A DNA stretch of 64,000 bases from an uncultured Lachnoclostridium sp. (GTDB lineage: Bacteria > Bacillota > Clostridia > Lachnospirales > Lachnospiraceae), in NCBI GenBank assembly GCA_944381625.1, contig CALWLW010000015.1:1-64000 (forward strand), in the 5' to 3' direction. The position numbers and the translations under genes were made by a program. Positions within the stretch are counted from its first letter, which is position 1. Every line of letters starts with the position of its first letter. Positions 24,471 through 33,182 of the stretch are shown here, piece by piece. The notes below the pieces were generated by a model, which was not told where the DNA came from, did not search any database, and saw nothing but the letters and a program-made list of their open reading frames with translations.

Positions 24471-24554
24471 ACATCCCCATATTCTGTGCAATAAATTGTG
24501 CTTATTTTATATATGCAGAAACAACTGTCAGCCTTTCTCCCAGAGACATACAGA

Positions 24555-24592
24555 ATGCCGGGAGTTACAGCAACCGCTGCAACTCCCGGCAT
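24555..24592 (-). terminator. terminator of the sugar transporter operon
   Basis: ATGCCGGGAGTT and AACTCCCGGCAT form a perfect 12-bp stem 55 bases after the substrate-binding protein's stop. Bases after it on the minus strand (TCTGTATGTCTCT) are moderately T-rich. Confidence 0.7.
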
Positions 24593-24647
24593 GAGTCACT
24601 GTCTATGATATTCTTTCAGGTTGGATCTTGTCCGTTCCACAGACTGA

Positions 24648-25709
24648 TCAATAATCTGCCGCGTTCTCGCTGTTCACCAGGATCGCGTCAACCGGAGTCT
24701 TCTCCGGAGCCGCGGATGCGGTGAAGCTGTCGGGATTCTCGCATGCGTCAACCAGAAGCTGCAGGGATACCACGCCGATATTTGCAGAATCCTGAGCCAC
24801 CGTAGCGGTCATGTTGCCGGCTGCCACTGCTTCCACAGCGTCCTTATCTCCGTCCGTACCGCACAGGAGGATCTCTCCGGTCTTGTTCGCGTTGGCAATT
24901 GCCTGCATAACGCCCATTGCCATACCGTCGTTGCAGCAGTAGATAGCTTTCAGGTCCGGATACTGGGTAATCCAGGTAGCCGCGGTGTCAAGAGCTTTCT
25001 GCATATCCCAATCGCATGCCTGGGAGCCGATGATCTCCATGCCTGCCTCTTCAAATCCCTGTCTTGCGCCGGATGCACGGTCCTCAGAAGATGCGTTGCC
25101 CGCAATACCTTCGATGATCGCCACCTGATCGCCTGCTTCCAGCAGGGAGCTGATGTAGGAAGCGCCCAGATTTCCCACCGCCACGTTATCGGAAGAAACA
25201 TATGCCACACAGTTCGCGCCCTGGCTCTCCATCTCAGCCTCGTCAAACTGCTCGTCGATATTTACCACCGTGATGCCTGCGTCATTGGCTGCTTTCACAC
25301 CAGTGATCATGTTCACGCCGGAGCAGGGAGCGATGGCAATACCGGTATACTCACCGGAGTTGATACAGTTTTCCAGAATCGCCAGCTGAGCCTCATAGTC
25401 CGTGTCGCTCTGAGCCGCGTAAAGATCCACGTCCAGTCCGTTTTCCTCTGCATAAGCTTCCACACCGTTCCACATGGTCAGCCAGAAGTCGGTCGCCTGA
25501 GTTTTCAGGATCACCGCGTACTTCTGTCCGGAGGCACCAGCCGCATCTGCAGTCTCCCCCTCAGCGTCTACAGTGTCTGCGGCTTCCGTGCTCTCCTGAG
25601 CGGCATCATCCGTTGCCTCAGCGCTCGTGCCGGCGCTGCTGTTTCCACAGGCAGTCAGAGAGAATACCATGGCTGTGCCAAGAAGCAGGGATAAGATTTT
25701 CTTTTTCAT
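24648..25709 (-). CDS. sugar ABC transporter substrate-binding lipoprotein (ribose/allose type)
   Basis: A 353-residue lipoprotein. The signal peptide ends in the lipobox LTAC (Cys about residue 20). An acidic, low-complexity linker (about 21-60) carries the periplasmic-binding fold (type 1, RbsB-like) with KTQATDFWLTMWNG, AIAPCSGVNMITGVKAANDAGI and CNDGMAMGVMQAI. The start at 25709 has GGAG upstream; a methionine seven codons earlier is less likely. It captures the locus's sugar for the permease and ATPase encoded upstream. Being last and before a hairpin, its message can be stabilised relative to the others. Confidence 0.93.
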   Translation of the reverse strand: MKKKILSLLLGTAMVFSLTACGNSSAGTSAEATDDAAQESTEAADTVDAEGETADAAGASGQKYAVILKTQATDFWLTMWNGVEAYAEENGLDVDLYAAQSDTDYEAQLAILENCINSGEYTGIAIAPCSGVNMITGVKAANDAGITVVNIDEQFDEAEMESQGANCVAYVSSDNVAVGNLGASYISSLLEAGDQVAIIEGIAGNASSEDRASGARQGFEEAGMEIIGSQACDWDMQKALDTAATWITQYPDLKAIYCCNDGMAMGVMQAIANANKTGEILLCGTDGDKDAVEAVAAGNMTATVAQDSANIGVVSLQLLVDACENPDSFTASAAPEKTPVDAILVNSENAADY

Positions 25710-25838
25710 GTTACATTTCTCCTTTTTCATATTTTTTCTTAATATCCACCCTTAGTGGTTATTAGCTTTTTCCTGCGGACAACGCTCCGGGCGTACATAT
25801 CTGTCCGCCGCCTGCCGCAGGGGTCTTGCGCTCCGCCC

Positions 25839-26813
25839 CTATTTCTTAGAAGAGGTGGACACAAAATGGTCGATGGTAACGGATATGATAATCAGCGCTC
25901 CCATAACGATTTTCTGATAGGAGGATTCAATCATCATGACCGTCATGCCGTAGTTGATGATACCAATGATCAGACCACCTACTACCACGCCCGGGATCTT
26001 GCCGATGCCGCCGAAGAAGCTGGTGCCGCCGATGATGGTCGCCGCGATAGCGTAAGTTTCATAACCGGTTCCTGCCGTGGGAGCCGCCGCGTTCAGACGG
26101 CCGATCAACACCACACCTGCCAGTCCTGCGCAGGTACCGGAGATCATGTAAACGATCATCTGGTGCAGATGTACGTTGATACCGGAATACCATGCCGCTT
26201 CCCGGTTGCCGCCCAGGGCGTACAGGTTGCGTCCCAGTTTGGTCCTTGTGGTCACGAACCACAGGATGACCGCCGCCGCCAACGCGATGCATGCGTTGAA
26301 GGGAAGGATGCCGAAGAACTCCATGGACATAATCGCGGAGAACTGGGCCGGGAATCCATATACGTTCTGGGAATGGGACACCACCAGCATGACGCCAAAA
26401 TAGATGGTCTGCGTACCCAGCGTAATAATGAAAGGATGCAATCCCGTTTTATTGATCAGAAAACCGTTGACTGCTCCGATCAGGGTTCCGGCAAGCACGC
26501 CGATCAGACATGCCAGCACCCAGGGAAGCCCCCAGCTGGTCATGGCGATGGCCGCCACCATACCGGTCAATCCGCAGGCTGCGGAAATACTCAGGTCTAT
26601 GTACCCCAGCAGGATGGCGAAGAACTCGCCCAGCGCCAGCAGGATATTGACCGAAGACTGTTTCAGGATCTGCGGGATCGACGTACTGGTAAATACCGCG
26701 CTGGGCTTCAATACAGCCAGCAGAATCAGGATCAGCAGCAGAATGCCTATGGTACCGTACCGCTGCCAGATCGTTCCAAAGTTCAAACTCTTCTTGGCTT
26801 TGCTTTCACTCAT
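25839..26813 (-). CDS. sugar ABC transporter permease (RbsC type)
   Basis: A 324-residue integral membrane protein with eight to ten hydrophobic helices. The cytoplasmic coupling motif lies in YALGGNREAAWYSGINV, and the end GGTSFFGGIGKIPGVVVGGLIIGIIN is typical of the RbsC/AraH family. The start chosen, MSESKAKK, follows GGAGGAAAAGAG. A methionine ten codons before lacks a ribosome site. The 129-base gap to the binding-protein gene has a GC-rich inverted stretch but no gene. Confidence 0.93.
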   Translation of the reverse strand: MSESKAKKSLNFGTIWQRYGTIGILLLILILLAVLKPSAVFTSTSIPQILKQSSVNILLALGEFFAILLGYIDLSISAACGLTGMVAAIAMTSWGLPWVLACLIGVLAGTLIGAVNGFLINKTGLHPFIITLGTQTIYFGVMLVVSHSQNVYGFPAQFSAIMSMEFFGILPFNACIALAAAVILWFVTTRTKLGRNLYALGGNREAAWYSGINVHLHQMIVYMISGTCAGLAGVVLIGRLNAAAPTAGTGYETYAIAATIIGGTSFFGGIGKIPGVVVGGLIIGIINYGMTVMMIESSYQKIVMGALIIISVTIDHFVSTSSKK

Positions 26814-26835
26814 TTTCTCTTTTCCTCCATCCATA

Positions 26836-28353
26836 TCATTCATTCGTCGAGATCTTGACTATCTTTTCCTCCGTAGCCTCCGCGCTGGACAAAATCCCAC
26901 GCAGTTCGCCGCCGCGGAACACCGCGATCCGGTCACAGACGCTAAGCAACTCAGTCTGCTCAGAGGATACCATCAGCACGCCTTTGCCCTCGTTGGCCAG
27001 GCGGCGCATGAGGCGGTAGATCTCGCTCTTACTGCCCACATCGATTCCCTTTGTGGGCTCGTCGAAGATCAGCACCTCACTCTCAGCCGCCATCCATTTG
27101 CCCAGGATGACTTTCTGCTGGTTGCCTCCTGAGAGATCCACCGTCATCTGATCCACGCTCGTACATTTGATGCTCAGACTCTCTTTCTGCTCCTGGGCCC
27201 AGCGCTGCTCATCTTTGCCGTTGAGCATTCCGCCGATGCCGCCCGCAGTGGAGGTCTTGATAAAAGGAACCAGAGAAATATTGTTTTTGCAGGAAAAGTT
27301 ATTGGCAAATCCCGTCTCCCGGCGGTTTTCCGTCAACATTCCCAGTCCTTGTTTAATCGCGCTGTAAGGGCTGTTGATATGCAGCTCCTTACCGTTCAGG
27401 AACACCTGCCCGCCGCTCTTGGGAACCGCCCCGAAGATGGCTTCCATCGTCTCGGTTCTTCCCGCGCCCACCAGTCCGGCAAAGCCCAGGATCTCTCCCT
27501 TATGAAGCTGGAAGGAAATATTTTTGCAGGTTCCGTCCGCCCGGCTGATATTTTTCGCTTCAAAGATCACCGGCTGGCTCTCCGGATCGAATCCGTCCTC
27601 CGCCAGATAGGTTCCGCTGATCTCGCGGCCCACCATCAGGGTAACCAGCTCGTCGATGGTGATGTCCTCCACGGGATAGGTTCCCACATAGCCGCCATCC
27701 TTCAATACGGTGATCCGGTCTCCGATCTGGTGAAGTTCGCTCATCTTATGGGAAATGTACACGATGCCGCAGCCTTCCGCTTTCAGTTTCCGAATCAGAT
27801 TGTGCAGGTTCTCCACCTCGGAGGTAGTCAACGAGGTGGTCGGCTCGTCCAGCACGATCACCTTTGCTCCCGACACCAGCGCTTTCGCGATCTCACAGAG
27901 CTGCTTGTCCGGGATGGCCAGGTCTCCCACCAGCGTACCCGGATCATGGTGGAGCCCCACCTGTTCCAGCACTGTAGACGCCTTTTCCTTCATCAGTTTA
28001 TAATCCACAACCGGCACTCCGCACACCTTTTTGGTGGGCAACTTGCCCACGAACAGATTCTCCAGGATGGACAACTCGTTAATCACGCTCAGCTCCTGGT
28101 ACACAATGGCGATACCCTCGTCGTATGAGGTCTTGGTATCCAGCGCGCTGTACTCATGCCCGTTGCAGATAATCTTTCCGCTGGTGGGTGTATATACGCC
28201 GGACAGGATTTTCATCAGCGTCGATTTGCCGGCTCCATTTTCCCCGATCAGGACATGCACCTCTCCCGGCAGAATGTCAAAGCTTATATTGTCCAATGCT
28301 TTAACACCGGGAAATTCCTTTGTAATACCGGACATTTTAATCAACGGTTCCAT
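26836..28353 (-). CDS. sugar ABC transporter ATPase (RbsA type)
   Basis: A 505-residue protein with two ATPase domains. The first has Walker A GENGAGKST (about 38-46) and Walker B VIVLDEPTTSL, with a degenerate signature (LAIPDKQ). The second has a divergent P-loop GLVGAGRTE, a good signature LSGGNQQK and Walker B VLIFDEPTKGID. This unequal pair is normal for ribose-type importers. The start follows GGGGGGACTGA. It lies between the epimerase and permease genes. Confidence 0.94.
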   Translation of the reverse strand: MEPLIKMSGITKEFPGVKALDNISFDILPGEVHVLIGENGAGKSTLMKILSGVYTPTSGKIICNGHEYSALDTKTSYDEGIAIVYQELSVINELSILENLFVGKLPTKKVCGVPVVDYKLMKEKASTVLEQVGLHHDPGTLVGDLAIPDKQLCEIAKALVSGAKVIVLDEPTTSLTTSEVENLHNLIRKLKAEGCGIVYISHKMSELHQIGDRITVLKDGGYVGTYPVEDITIDELVTLMVGREISGTYLAEDGFDPESQPVIFEAKNISRADGTCKNISFQLHKGEILGFAGLVGAGRTETMEAIFGAVPKSGGQVFLNGKELHINSPYSAIKQGLGMLTENRRETGFANNFSCKNNISLVPFIKTSTAGGIGGMLNGKDEQRWAQEQKESLSIKCTSVDQMTVDLSGGNQQKVILGKWMAAESEVLIFDEPTKGIDVGSKSEIYRLMRRLANEGKGVLMVSSEQTELLSVCDRIAVFRGGELRGILSSAEATEEKIVKISTNE

Positions 28354-28379
28354 TCAGTCCCCCCCTTTTCCACTGCCTG

Positions 28380-29255
28380 TCAGATGCCAAATACATGGCG
28401 GACAAATTCTACTGCGCCTTTGGCATCTTTATCCAGTTTCTCCTCGGTGGGATCTTCCACAAGATCGCGCCACACTTTAATCTCAGAACCAATGGTTCCG
28501 CCCTTCATGACGAACGGTTCCATAACCGCCGCTCCCTGATAATCGATATCCCTGAGCGCCTGTCCGATCTCCATCCACGGAAGCGATCCCTTACCCGGAA
28601 CTCTGCGGTTCTGCTCGCCCAGATGAAGGTGACACAGATCTTTGCCCGCCCTGCGGATCGCCGCGGGAATATTGTCTTCCTCTATATTCATATGGAACGT
28701 ATCCAGCATGATTTTCACATGGGTGCTGTCCACGGCAGCGATAAATTCCTTCGCCTGCTCGCAGGTGTTCAGCATGTATCCCTCATAGCGGTTCAGCACC
28801 TCCATACCCAGCGTCACGTCGCACTCTTCCGCTGTCTTGGAGAGGATCTTCAGATTCTTTATGGCGCGGTCAATCTCTGCCTCCCGGTCCATATCCAACG
28901 TGGGATCCAGCGGCCAGTAGGAATAGAGTCCGCCGCCCAGGATCTTAATATCCATAAGCTGAAGCTTGGGAAGCAGTCCCTGGAAAAATTCCATTGCCTT
29001 TTTTACAATCTCCGGATCTGCCGAGCAAAGATTTTGTTCCTTCGTGGGGCCATATCCGGCAGTCAGAATGATCCCGTTGTCATCCGCCACTTTCTTCAGC
29101 TCCAGAAGCTGTTCGTCTGTGGTGTATTTCTGGATCAGCGCCGCGCAGGAGATCTCCATCACGTCAAAGCCCAGCTTCTTCACCTTCGGAATGTAATACT
29201 CATAGTCGGAGGTCCACTCATGAGTCCAATAGGGAGTATAGATTCCATATTTCAT
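28380..29255 (-). CDS. D-allulose/D-tagatose 3-epimerase
   Basis: A 291-residue TIM-barrel epimerase. It is closely similar in pattern to the D-psicose (allulose) 3-epimerase of Clostridium cellulolyticum. The four metal ligands and catalytic residues are Glu152 (MEVLNRYEGY), Asp185 (MLDTFHMN), His211 (LCHLHLGEQNRRVPG) and Glu246 (VMEPFVMKGG), each exactly two residues after the published positions. It interconverts ketoses at C3, for example D-allulose and D-fructose. It heads the epimerase-ABC transporter operon behind a promoter with a palindromic operator. Confidence 0.92.
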   Translation of the reverse strand: MKYGIYTPYWTHEWTSDYEYYIPKVKKLGFDVMEISCAALIQKYTTDEQLLELKKVADDNGIILTAGYGPTKEQNLCSADPEIVKKAMEFFQGLLPKLQLMDIKILGGGLYSYWPLDPTLDMDREAEIDRAIKNLKILSKTAEECDVTLGMEVLNRYEGYMLNTCEQAKEFIAAVDSTHVKIMLDTFHMNIEEDNIPAAIRRAGKDLCHLHLGEQNRRVPGKGSLPWMEIGQALRDIDYQGAAVMEPFVMKGGTIGSEIKVWRDLVEDPTEEKLDKDAKGAVEFVRHVFGI

Positions 29256-29300
29256 ATTTGTTACTTCCTTTCTTTTATCGTCTCTGGATTTTTCAACCGG

Positions 29301-29395
29301 TTGAGTAATCCTTTACTCAAATTATAATCTTTCACAAATGAAAGTCAATATTTATTTATACTTTCAGCAAAATCAACGGGTAAACCTTTACTCAA
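29301..29395 (-). promoter_or_regulatory. epimerase-transporter promoter with two LacI-type operators
   Basis: On the minus strand TTGACT (29343-29348) and TATAAT (29321-29326) are 16 bp apart. Directly after the -10 comes the palindrome TTGAGTAAAGGATTACTCAA (29301-29320), covering the transcript start. A second copy, TTGAGTAAAGGTTTACCC, lies at 29378-29395, upstream of the -35. This is a standard layout for repression, possibly with DNA looping, by one of the two LacI proteins. Confidence 0.8.
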
Positions 29396-29447
29396 TTGTG
29401 CAAAATAACAACAAGTCCATTCAAGCTTTTATGATATTGCATGAATT

Positions 29448-30515
29448 TTAAATTTCGATTTTGTAACTTATACCTAAAAGCGTACGGATCACTTTTTCCA
29501 GTTCCTCCGCCTGGCCAAAGAAAAACCAGAGGGCTGTGGAACTGTGAGATGTCCCATCCCGGAGCTCCGGCCCCGCCGGCATGCAGGAATTTTCAAACTC
29601 TCCGTAACCGCCTTCGCTTCCCCCGTCATTGTAGAAATACATGGAACAGCCTCTGTCCTCAGGCTCTCTCCAGGGTCCGCTGCTGTAGGGAAGGGACGGA
29701 TCGTTGTAATAATTGCGGATCATCAGGTACAGCTGGCCGGAAGCAGTGCGGTTCACATAGGCCATGCGCCCGAAGGTATTGGCCGCCCTGTAAGCGGTCT
29801 TGTATTTCCGCTGTCCCGTAATGTTCAGTTCCGCATAATTTCCGTATACCTTCTGGCAGTTCTCGTCCACCGGCTCATAATAGTCCACAAACTCAAAATC
29901 CCCCAGGTAGGGCACCAGTACCCGGCCTCCCGGATTGATCTGGGTCAGGAGCCAGGGTTCCGTACGCAGGCCGTTTTCTGAAGGAATATCCTTCAGGTCG
30001 ATGTCCTGGAAGTAACCGCAGTATTTCACGTCAAACTGACTGCCCCGCAAATAGGCAAGCGGATTCTCGGCCGACCGGATCGTCCGGGAAACCTCATAGC
30101 ATTTCTCACTCCCGTCCGAAGGCAGAGTTACCCTGGCCTTATTCACCAGGCCAACGCCCTCCTGTCCCTCTTCCATTTGGTAGTATCCCGGGTCCATCGG
30201 TCCCGGCACCGTATAGCTCTCGTCAAAAGTCTCAGGAGAAGTGCAGAAAAAATCCAGTTCCGGCTCAAACCAGAGCCGGTCTCCTCCCAGGTTCCAGTTT
30301 CTCTTCCGTACAAATTCTGCGAACTGCTCCCTGTCCTTAAATACGCCATTTACCCACAGGACACTCTCACCGTCCGGCCCAAAGGGACCGAAAATACGGC
30401 CCCCGTATTCTGTTACCAGAATCTCGTATCCGTCCCCTATGGGTACGCAGGACAGGCGGAGCCCCTGCTCCGCATACCGGTCCAAAATCTGCTGCTTTGT
30501 GATTCGATTATCCAT
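29448..30515 (-). CDS. mutarotase-like carbohydrate protein of unknown function
   Basis: A 355-residue protein with no signal peptide. Its beta-rich sequence, with ILVTEYGGRIFGPFGPDGES near the N-terminus and NPGGRVLVPYLGDFEFVDYY in the middle, has the look of the galactose mutarotase-like fold (DUF4380/DUF6786-type), but I am not certain of the family. Placed four bases after the RhaA-type isomerase gene, it may convert anomers of the imported sugar. The promoter of the epimerase operon lies just downstream of its end. Confidence 0.7.
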   Translation of the reverse strand: MDNRITKQQILDRYAEQGLRLSCVPIGDGYEILVTEYGGRIFGPFGPDGESVLWVNGVFKDREQFAEFVRKRNWNLGGDRLWFEPELDFFCTSPETFDESYTVPGPMDPGYYQMEEGQEGVGLVNKARVTLPSDGSEKCYEVSRTIRSAENPLAYLRGSQFDVKYCGYFQDIDLKDIPSENGLRTEPWLLTQINPGGRVLVPYLGDFEFVDYYEPVDENCQKVYGNYAELNITGQRKYKTAYRAANTFGRMAYVNRTASGQLYLMIRNYYNDPSLPYSSGPWREPEDRGCSMYFYNDGGSEGGYGEFENSCMPAGPELRDGTSHSSTALWFFFGQAEELEKVIRTLLGISYKIEI

Positions 30516-30519
30516 ACAT

Positions 30520-31782
30520 TTACCCTCTCTTTAACTGTACGTCTTTTTCGTACTGTTCCACTTCCTTCAGCCAGTCCATGCCCACCGGCATCTCCGACAT
30601 CTCGCATACATAATCCCATACGGCGTTGAAAGGCAGGGTCTTGCTCTCTTCCAGCATCACCAGACGTTTTGTGTAATTGCCCTCCCGTTCTGCCTGGCGG
30701 ATAGATTCCGTGGGCTCCAAAAGCGCGCGCAGGAAGCATTTACCCGTATTGCGCAGTCCAAGCACGCCTGCGGCCACCCGGTTGATGGACGCGTCAAAAT
30801 AATCGGTTCCAATATGTACTCTGTCCAGCCAGCGGTTGCGGACAATCTCATTTAAAATCGCCTGGGTCGTATCGTCAAAGGATACCACATGGTCCGAATC
30901 CCATCTCATAGGTCTGGTCACATGCAGCAAAAGTTCCCCACAGGTAAGAATCAAAGCGGAAATCTTGTTGGAAATATCCTCGCTGATATGGAAATGTCCC
31001 GCGTCCAGGCACAGGGGAAGATTATGGCGGGCCGCATAGCCCATATAAAATTCATGGGATCCCACCGTATATGCTTCCACGCCGATGCCGAACAACTTGG
31101 ATTCCAGGGTGTCAATATTGTATTCCAGCCGGCGGGGACGGTCAAAGATCTCGTCCAGGGATTTCTCCAGGCGCACTCTGGGCGCGTACATATCCGCCGG
31201 ATAATCTTTATAGCCATCTGGAATCCAGTAGTTGGTCACACACTGCATCCCCACGGATTCTCCCAGGTACTCCGCAATCTCGCTGGCTTTCCTGAAATGG
31301 GTCACCCAGAAATTGCGGATACCCTCGTCGGCACTGGCCAGGGTGAATCCGGTTCCGGACATGGGATGCCCGGAGCAGCTGGGGTTGAAATCCAGGCCGT
31401 AGCCGTTCTCCTTCGCCCAGTCCACATAGGGCTGATAATATTCCTTTTCAATATTGTCCAGATCCACGCCTTCTTTATCTGTGGCGATCTGTTTGGACTG
31501 CACGCTCAGCTTATGGATTCCCGGCACCAGGGAAAACACTTTTTTCGCATCCTGCATAAGTTCTTCGGCATTTCTGGCACGTCCCGGATAATTGCCTGTG
31601 GCCATGACTCCGCCGCCGCCGCTTCTCTCCACTTTCAGGAATCCCGCGTCGTCGTCCAGCTGCCACGCGTTAAAGGTCACCGGCGTCTCCAGATAGGTGC
31701 GGATCGCGCTCTCCGTGTCCACGCCCAGCTCCGCGTAACGCTCTTTGGCCAGAAGATAGGCCTGTTCTACATTTTTCTTCAT
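30520..31782 (-). CDS. rhaA: L-rhamnose isomerase family (RhaA) sugar isomerase
   Basis: A 420-residue aldose-ketose isomerase, co-linear with E. coli RhaA (419). Metal and catalytic segments are all readable: GLDFNPSCSGHPMS, VESKLFGIG-like TLESKLFGIGVEAYTVGSHE, CLDAGHFHISE, WDSDHVV and IGTDYFDASINR. RhaA also accepts D-allose, L-lyxose, L-mannose and D-ribose, and the 3-epimerase encoded nearby suggests D-allose/D-allulose as an option. The start follows AAGGAGGATTTT; an extension of 20 codons upstream covers the operator and is rejected. Confidence 0.93.
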   Translation of the reverse strand: MKKNVEQAYLLAKERYAELGVDTESAIRTYLETPVTFNAWQLDDDAGFLKVERSGGGGVMATGNYPGRARNAEELMQDAKKVFSLVPGIHKLSVQSKQIATDKEGVDLDNIEKEYYQPYVDWAKENGYGLDFNPSCSGHPMSGTGFTLASADEGIRNFWVTHFRKASEIAEYLGESVGMQCVTNYWIPDGYKDYPADMYAPRVRLEKSLDEIFDRPRRLEYNIDTLESKLFGIGVEAYTVGSHEFYMGYAARHNLPLCLDAGHFHISEDISNKISALILTCGELLLHVTRPMRWDSDHVVSFDDTTQAILNEIVRNRWLDRVHIGTDYFDASINRVAAGVLGLRNTGKCFLRALLEPTESIRQAEREGNYTKRLVMLEESKTLPFNAVWDYVCEMSEMPVGMDWLKEVEQYEKDVQLKRG

Positions 31783-31795
31783 AAAATCCTCCTTT

Positions 31796-31866
31796 TTAAG
31801 TAATGTTACGTAATTTTTTATCTTTTTTGTTAATCCCAGCATATCATACCCCTATTTTCTTGTCAA
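31796..31866 (-). promoter_or_regulatory. rhaA promoter and 18-bp LacI-type operator
   Basis: TTGACA (31861-31866) and TATGCT (31838-31843) are 17 bp apart on the minus strand. Downstream, within the leader, is the dyad TTAAGTAATGTTACGTAA (31796-31813), also found exactly at 31911-31928. Binding there would block transcription of rhaA. Confidence 0.8.
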
Positions 31867-31910
31867 TTATTTCCATCTTTCTTATGGAATTTTATTTTAA
31901 ATATCCATTT

Positions 31911-31971
31911 TTAAGTAATGTTACGTAAATTTCCTGATAATCTTTTCAATTTGGAAAATTTTTGATATGAT
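31911..31971 (+). promoter_or_regulatory. promoter and operator of the second LacI gene
   Basis: The operator TTAAGTAATGTTACGTAA (31911-31928) is an exact copy of the one before rhaA. A promoter follows: TTTTCA (31943-31948), 17 bp, TATGAT (31966-31971). A small CCGGC/GCCGG hairpin lies in the leader. The shared operator suggests that this LacI protein controls itself and rhaA. Confidence 0.75.
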
Positions 31972-32018
31972 AGAGGCAAATCCCGCATCCGGCGCTGCCG
32001 GATAAAAAGGAGAAGCTT

Positions 32019-33005
32019 ATGAAACCCAAAAAAGAAATTTCCATCCGGGATATTGCGGCCAGGAGCGGATATTCCACCGCCACCGTATCCCGCGTATTGA
32101 ACCAGCAGGGGGGATATTCCGAGAAAACCCGCCAGAAAATCATGGAGATTGTCCAGGACACCAATTATTCCACCGGCTCCGCCGCCCTGCCCACGGTGGG
32201 CATCCTGGTTCCGGATCTGACCAACGAGTGGTTTGCCGACGTAACGAAACGGCTGGAGCAAGAACTGTTTGAGCGGGGATATCACTGCAGTATCTGCAGC
32301 ACCGGAGAAGATCCCGCAAAAGAAGCCTTCTGTTTTGAAGGCTTTACCGCCGCCAGGACTGCGGCAGTCATTTCCTTCATCGGCTCAGAGGAGTTGGCAG
32401 GGCTCGCCCGGTCCGCTCCGTTCCCCGTCGTCTTTATCGACCAGATTCCGGAGGAGAAAGGCTTTCTGTGCGTGGAATTCGACAATTACCTGGGCGGATA
32501 CATGGCTACAGAGCTTTTGATCCGGAAGGGCTGCCGGAGAATCTTATACATTGGCTGGACTCAGCCTGAATCCGTCAGCCGTTTCCGCCAGCAGGGATAC
32601 GCCGACGCTCTGAAAGAATACGGCATCGAGCCAGATCCCCAGCTCATCCTGGACATCGGCAGCACTGCCCAGCAGTACGAGCGCACCAAGAACCTGGTAT
32701 ATTATACCCTCCGCCGCAAGATTCCTTTTGACGGTATCTTCGCCTCCAACGACCTGAGAGCCAGCGGCGCGCTGGAAGCGCTGAAGCAGAGCGGTGTGAA
32801 CGTCCCCTCCCAGGTGAAAATCATCGGCTACGACGACACCACCACCTGCTGTCAGTGCTATCCTTCCCTGTCCTCCGTACGGCAGGATCCGGATATTCTG
32901 GTAAAAAATACGGTGGAAGTGCTCTTCCTGCAGTTGGGTCAGAAAACCCGGCTGACGGAACACCGCGTTCTTCCGGTGTCCATTGTGGAGCGGATGACCA
33001 CGTAA
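32019..33005 (+). CDS. LacI-family regulator (second of two)
   Basis: A 328-residue regulator. The helix-turn-helix reads IRDIAARSGYSTATVSRVLN (about 8-27), followed by a sugar-sensing domain with VGILVPDLTNEWFADV, FDNYLGGYMATELLIRKGC and IIGYDDTTTCCQCYPSLSSVRQ. It is divergent from rhaA, and both promoters have the same 18-bp operator. AAAAAGGAG precedes the ATG. It is only distantly similar to the LacI protein at 23125. Confidence 0.92.
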   Translation: MKPKKEISIRDIAARSGYSTATVSRVLNQQGGYSEKTRQKIMEIVQDTNYSTGSAALPTVGILVPDLTNEWFADVTKRLEQELFERGYHCSICSTGEDPAKEAFCFEGFTAARTAAVISFIGSEELAGLARSAPFPVVFIDQIPEEKGFLCVEFDNYLGGYMATELLIRKGCRRILYIGWTQPESVSRFRQQGYADALKEYGIEPDPQLILDIGSTAQQYERTKNLVYYTLRRKIPFDGIFASNDLRASGALEALKQSGVNVPSQVKIIGYDDTTTCCQCYPSLSSVRQDPDILVKNTVEVLFLQLGQKTRLTEHRVLPVSIVERMTT

Positions 33006-33109
33006 GGGCCTGTCAGGCTCACAGAAGCGGGAACGCGCAGAAGATACCTGCTCATACTCATATAAACGAGGGACGCGCAGGGATGTGCCTGTCTGCGCTC
33101 ACGGAAATA

Positions 33110-33150
33110 GGCCGCCGCATCCATGACACTCCATCATCGACGCGGCGGCC
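33110..33150. terminator. bidirectional hairpin between LacI and kinase genes
   Basis: GGCCGCCGC (33110-33118) and GCGGCGGCC (33142-33150) form a 9-bp GC stem between the convergent LacI and sensor kinase genes. Flanking bases are AT-rich but without a long T-run. The 100 bases before it (33006-33109) hold no gene that I can see. Confidence 0.6.
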
Positions 33151-33182
33151 CCGCTTATCTAATCTTTCACTATTTTATGATC

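Noticed and set aside
24087..24494. Reading frames in the GC-rich gap after the LacI gene
   Set aside because: They contain the same residues twice because of the 41-bp DNA duplication, and have no ribosome sites or recognisable family.
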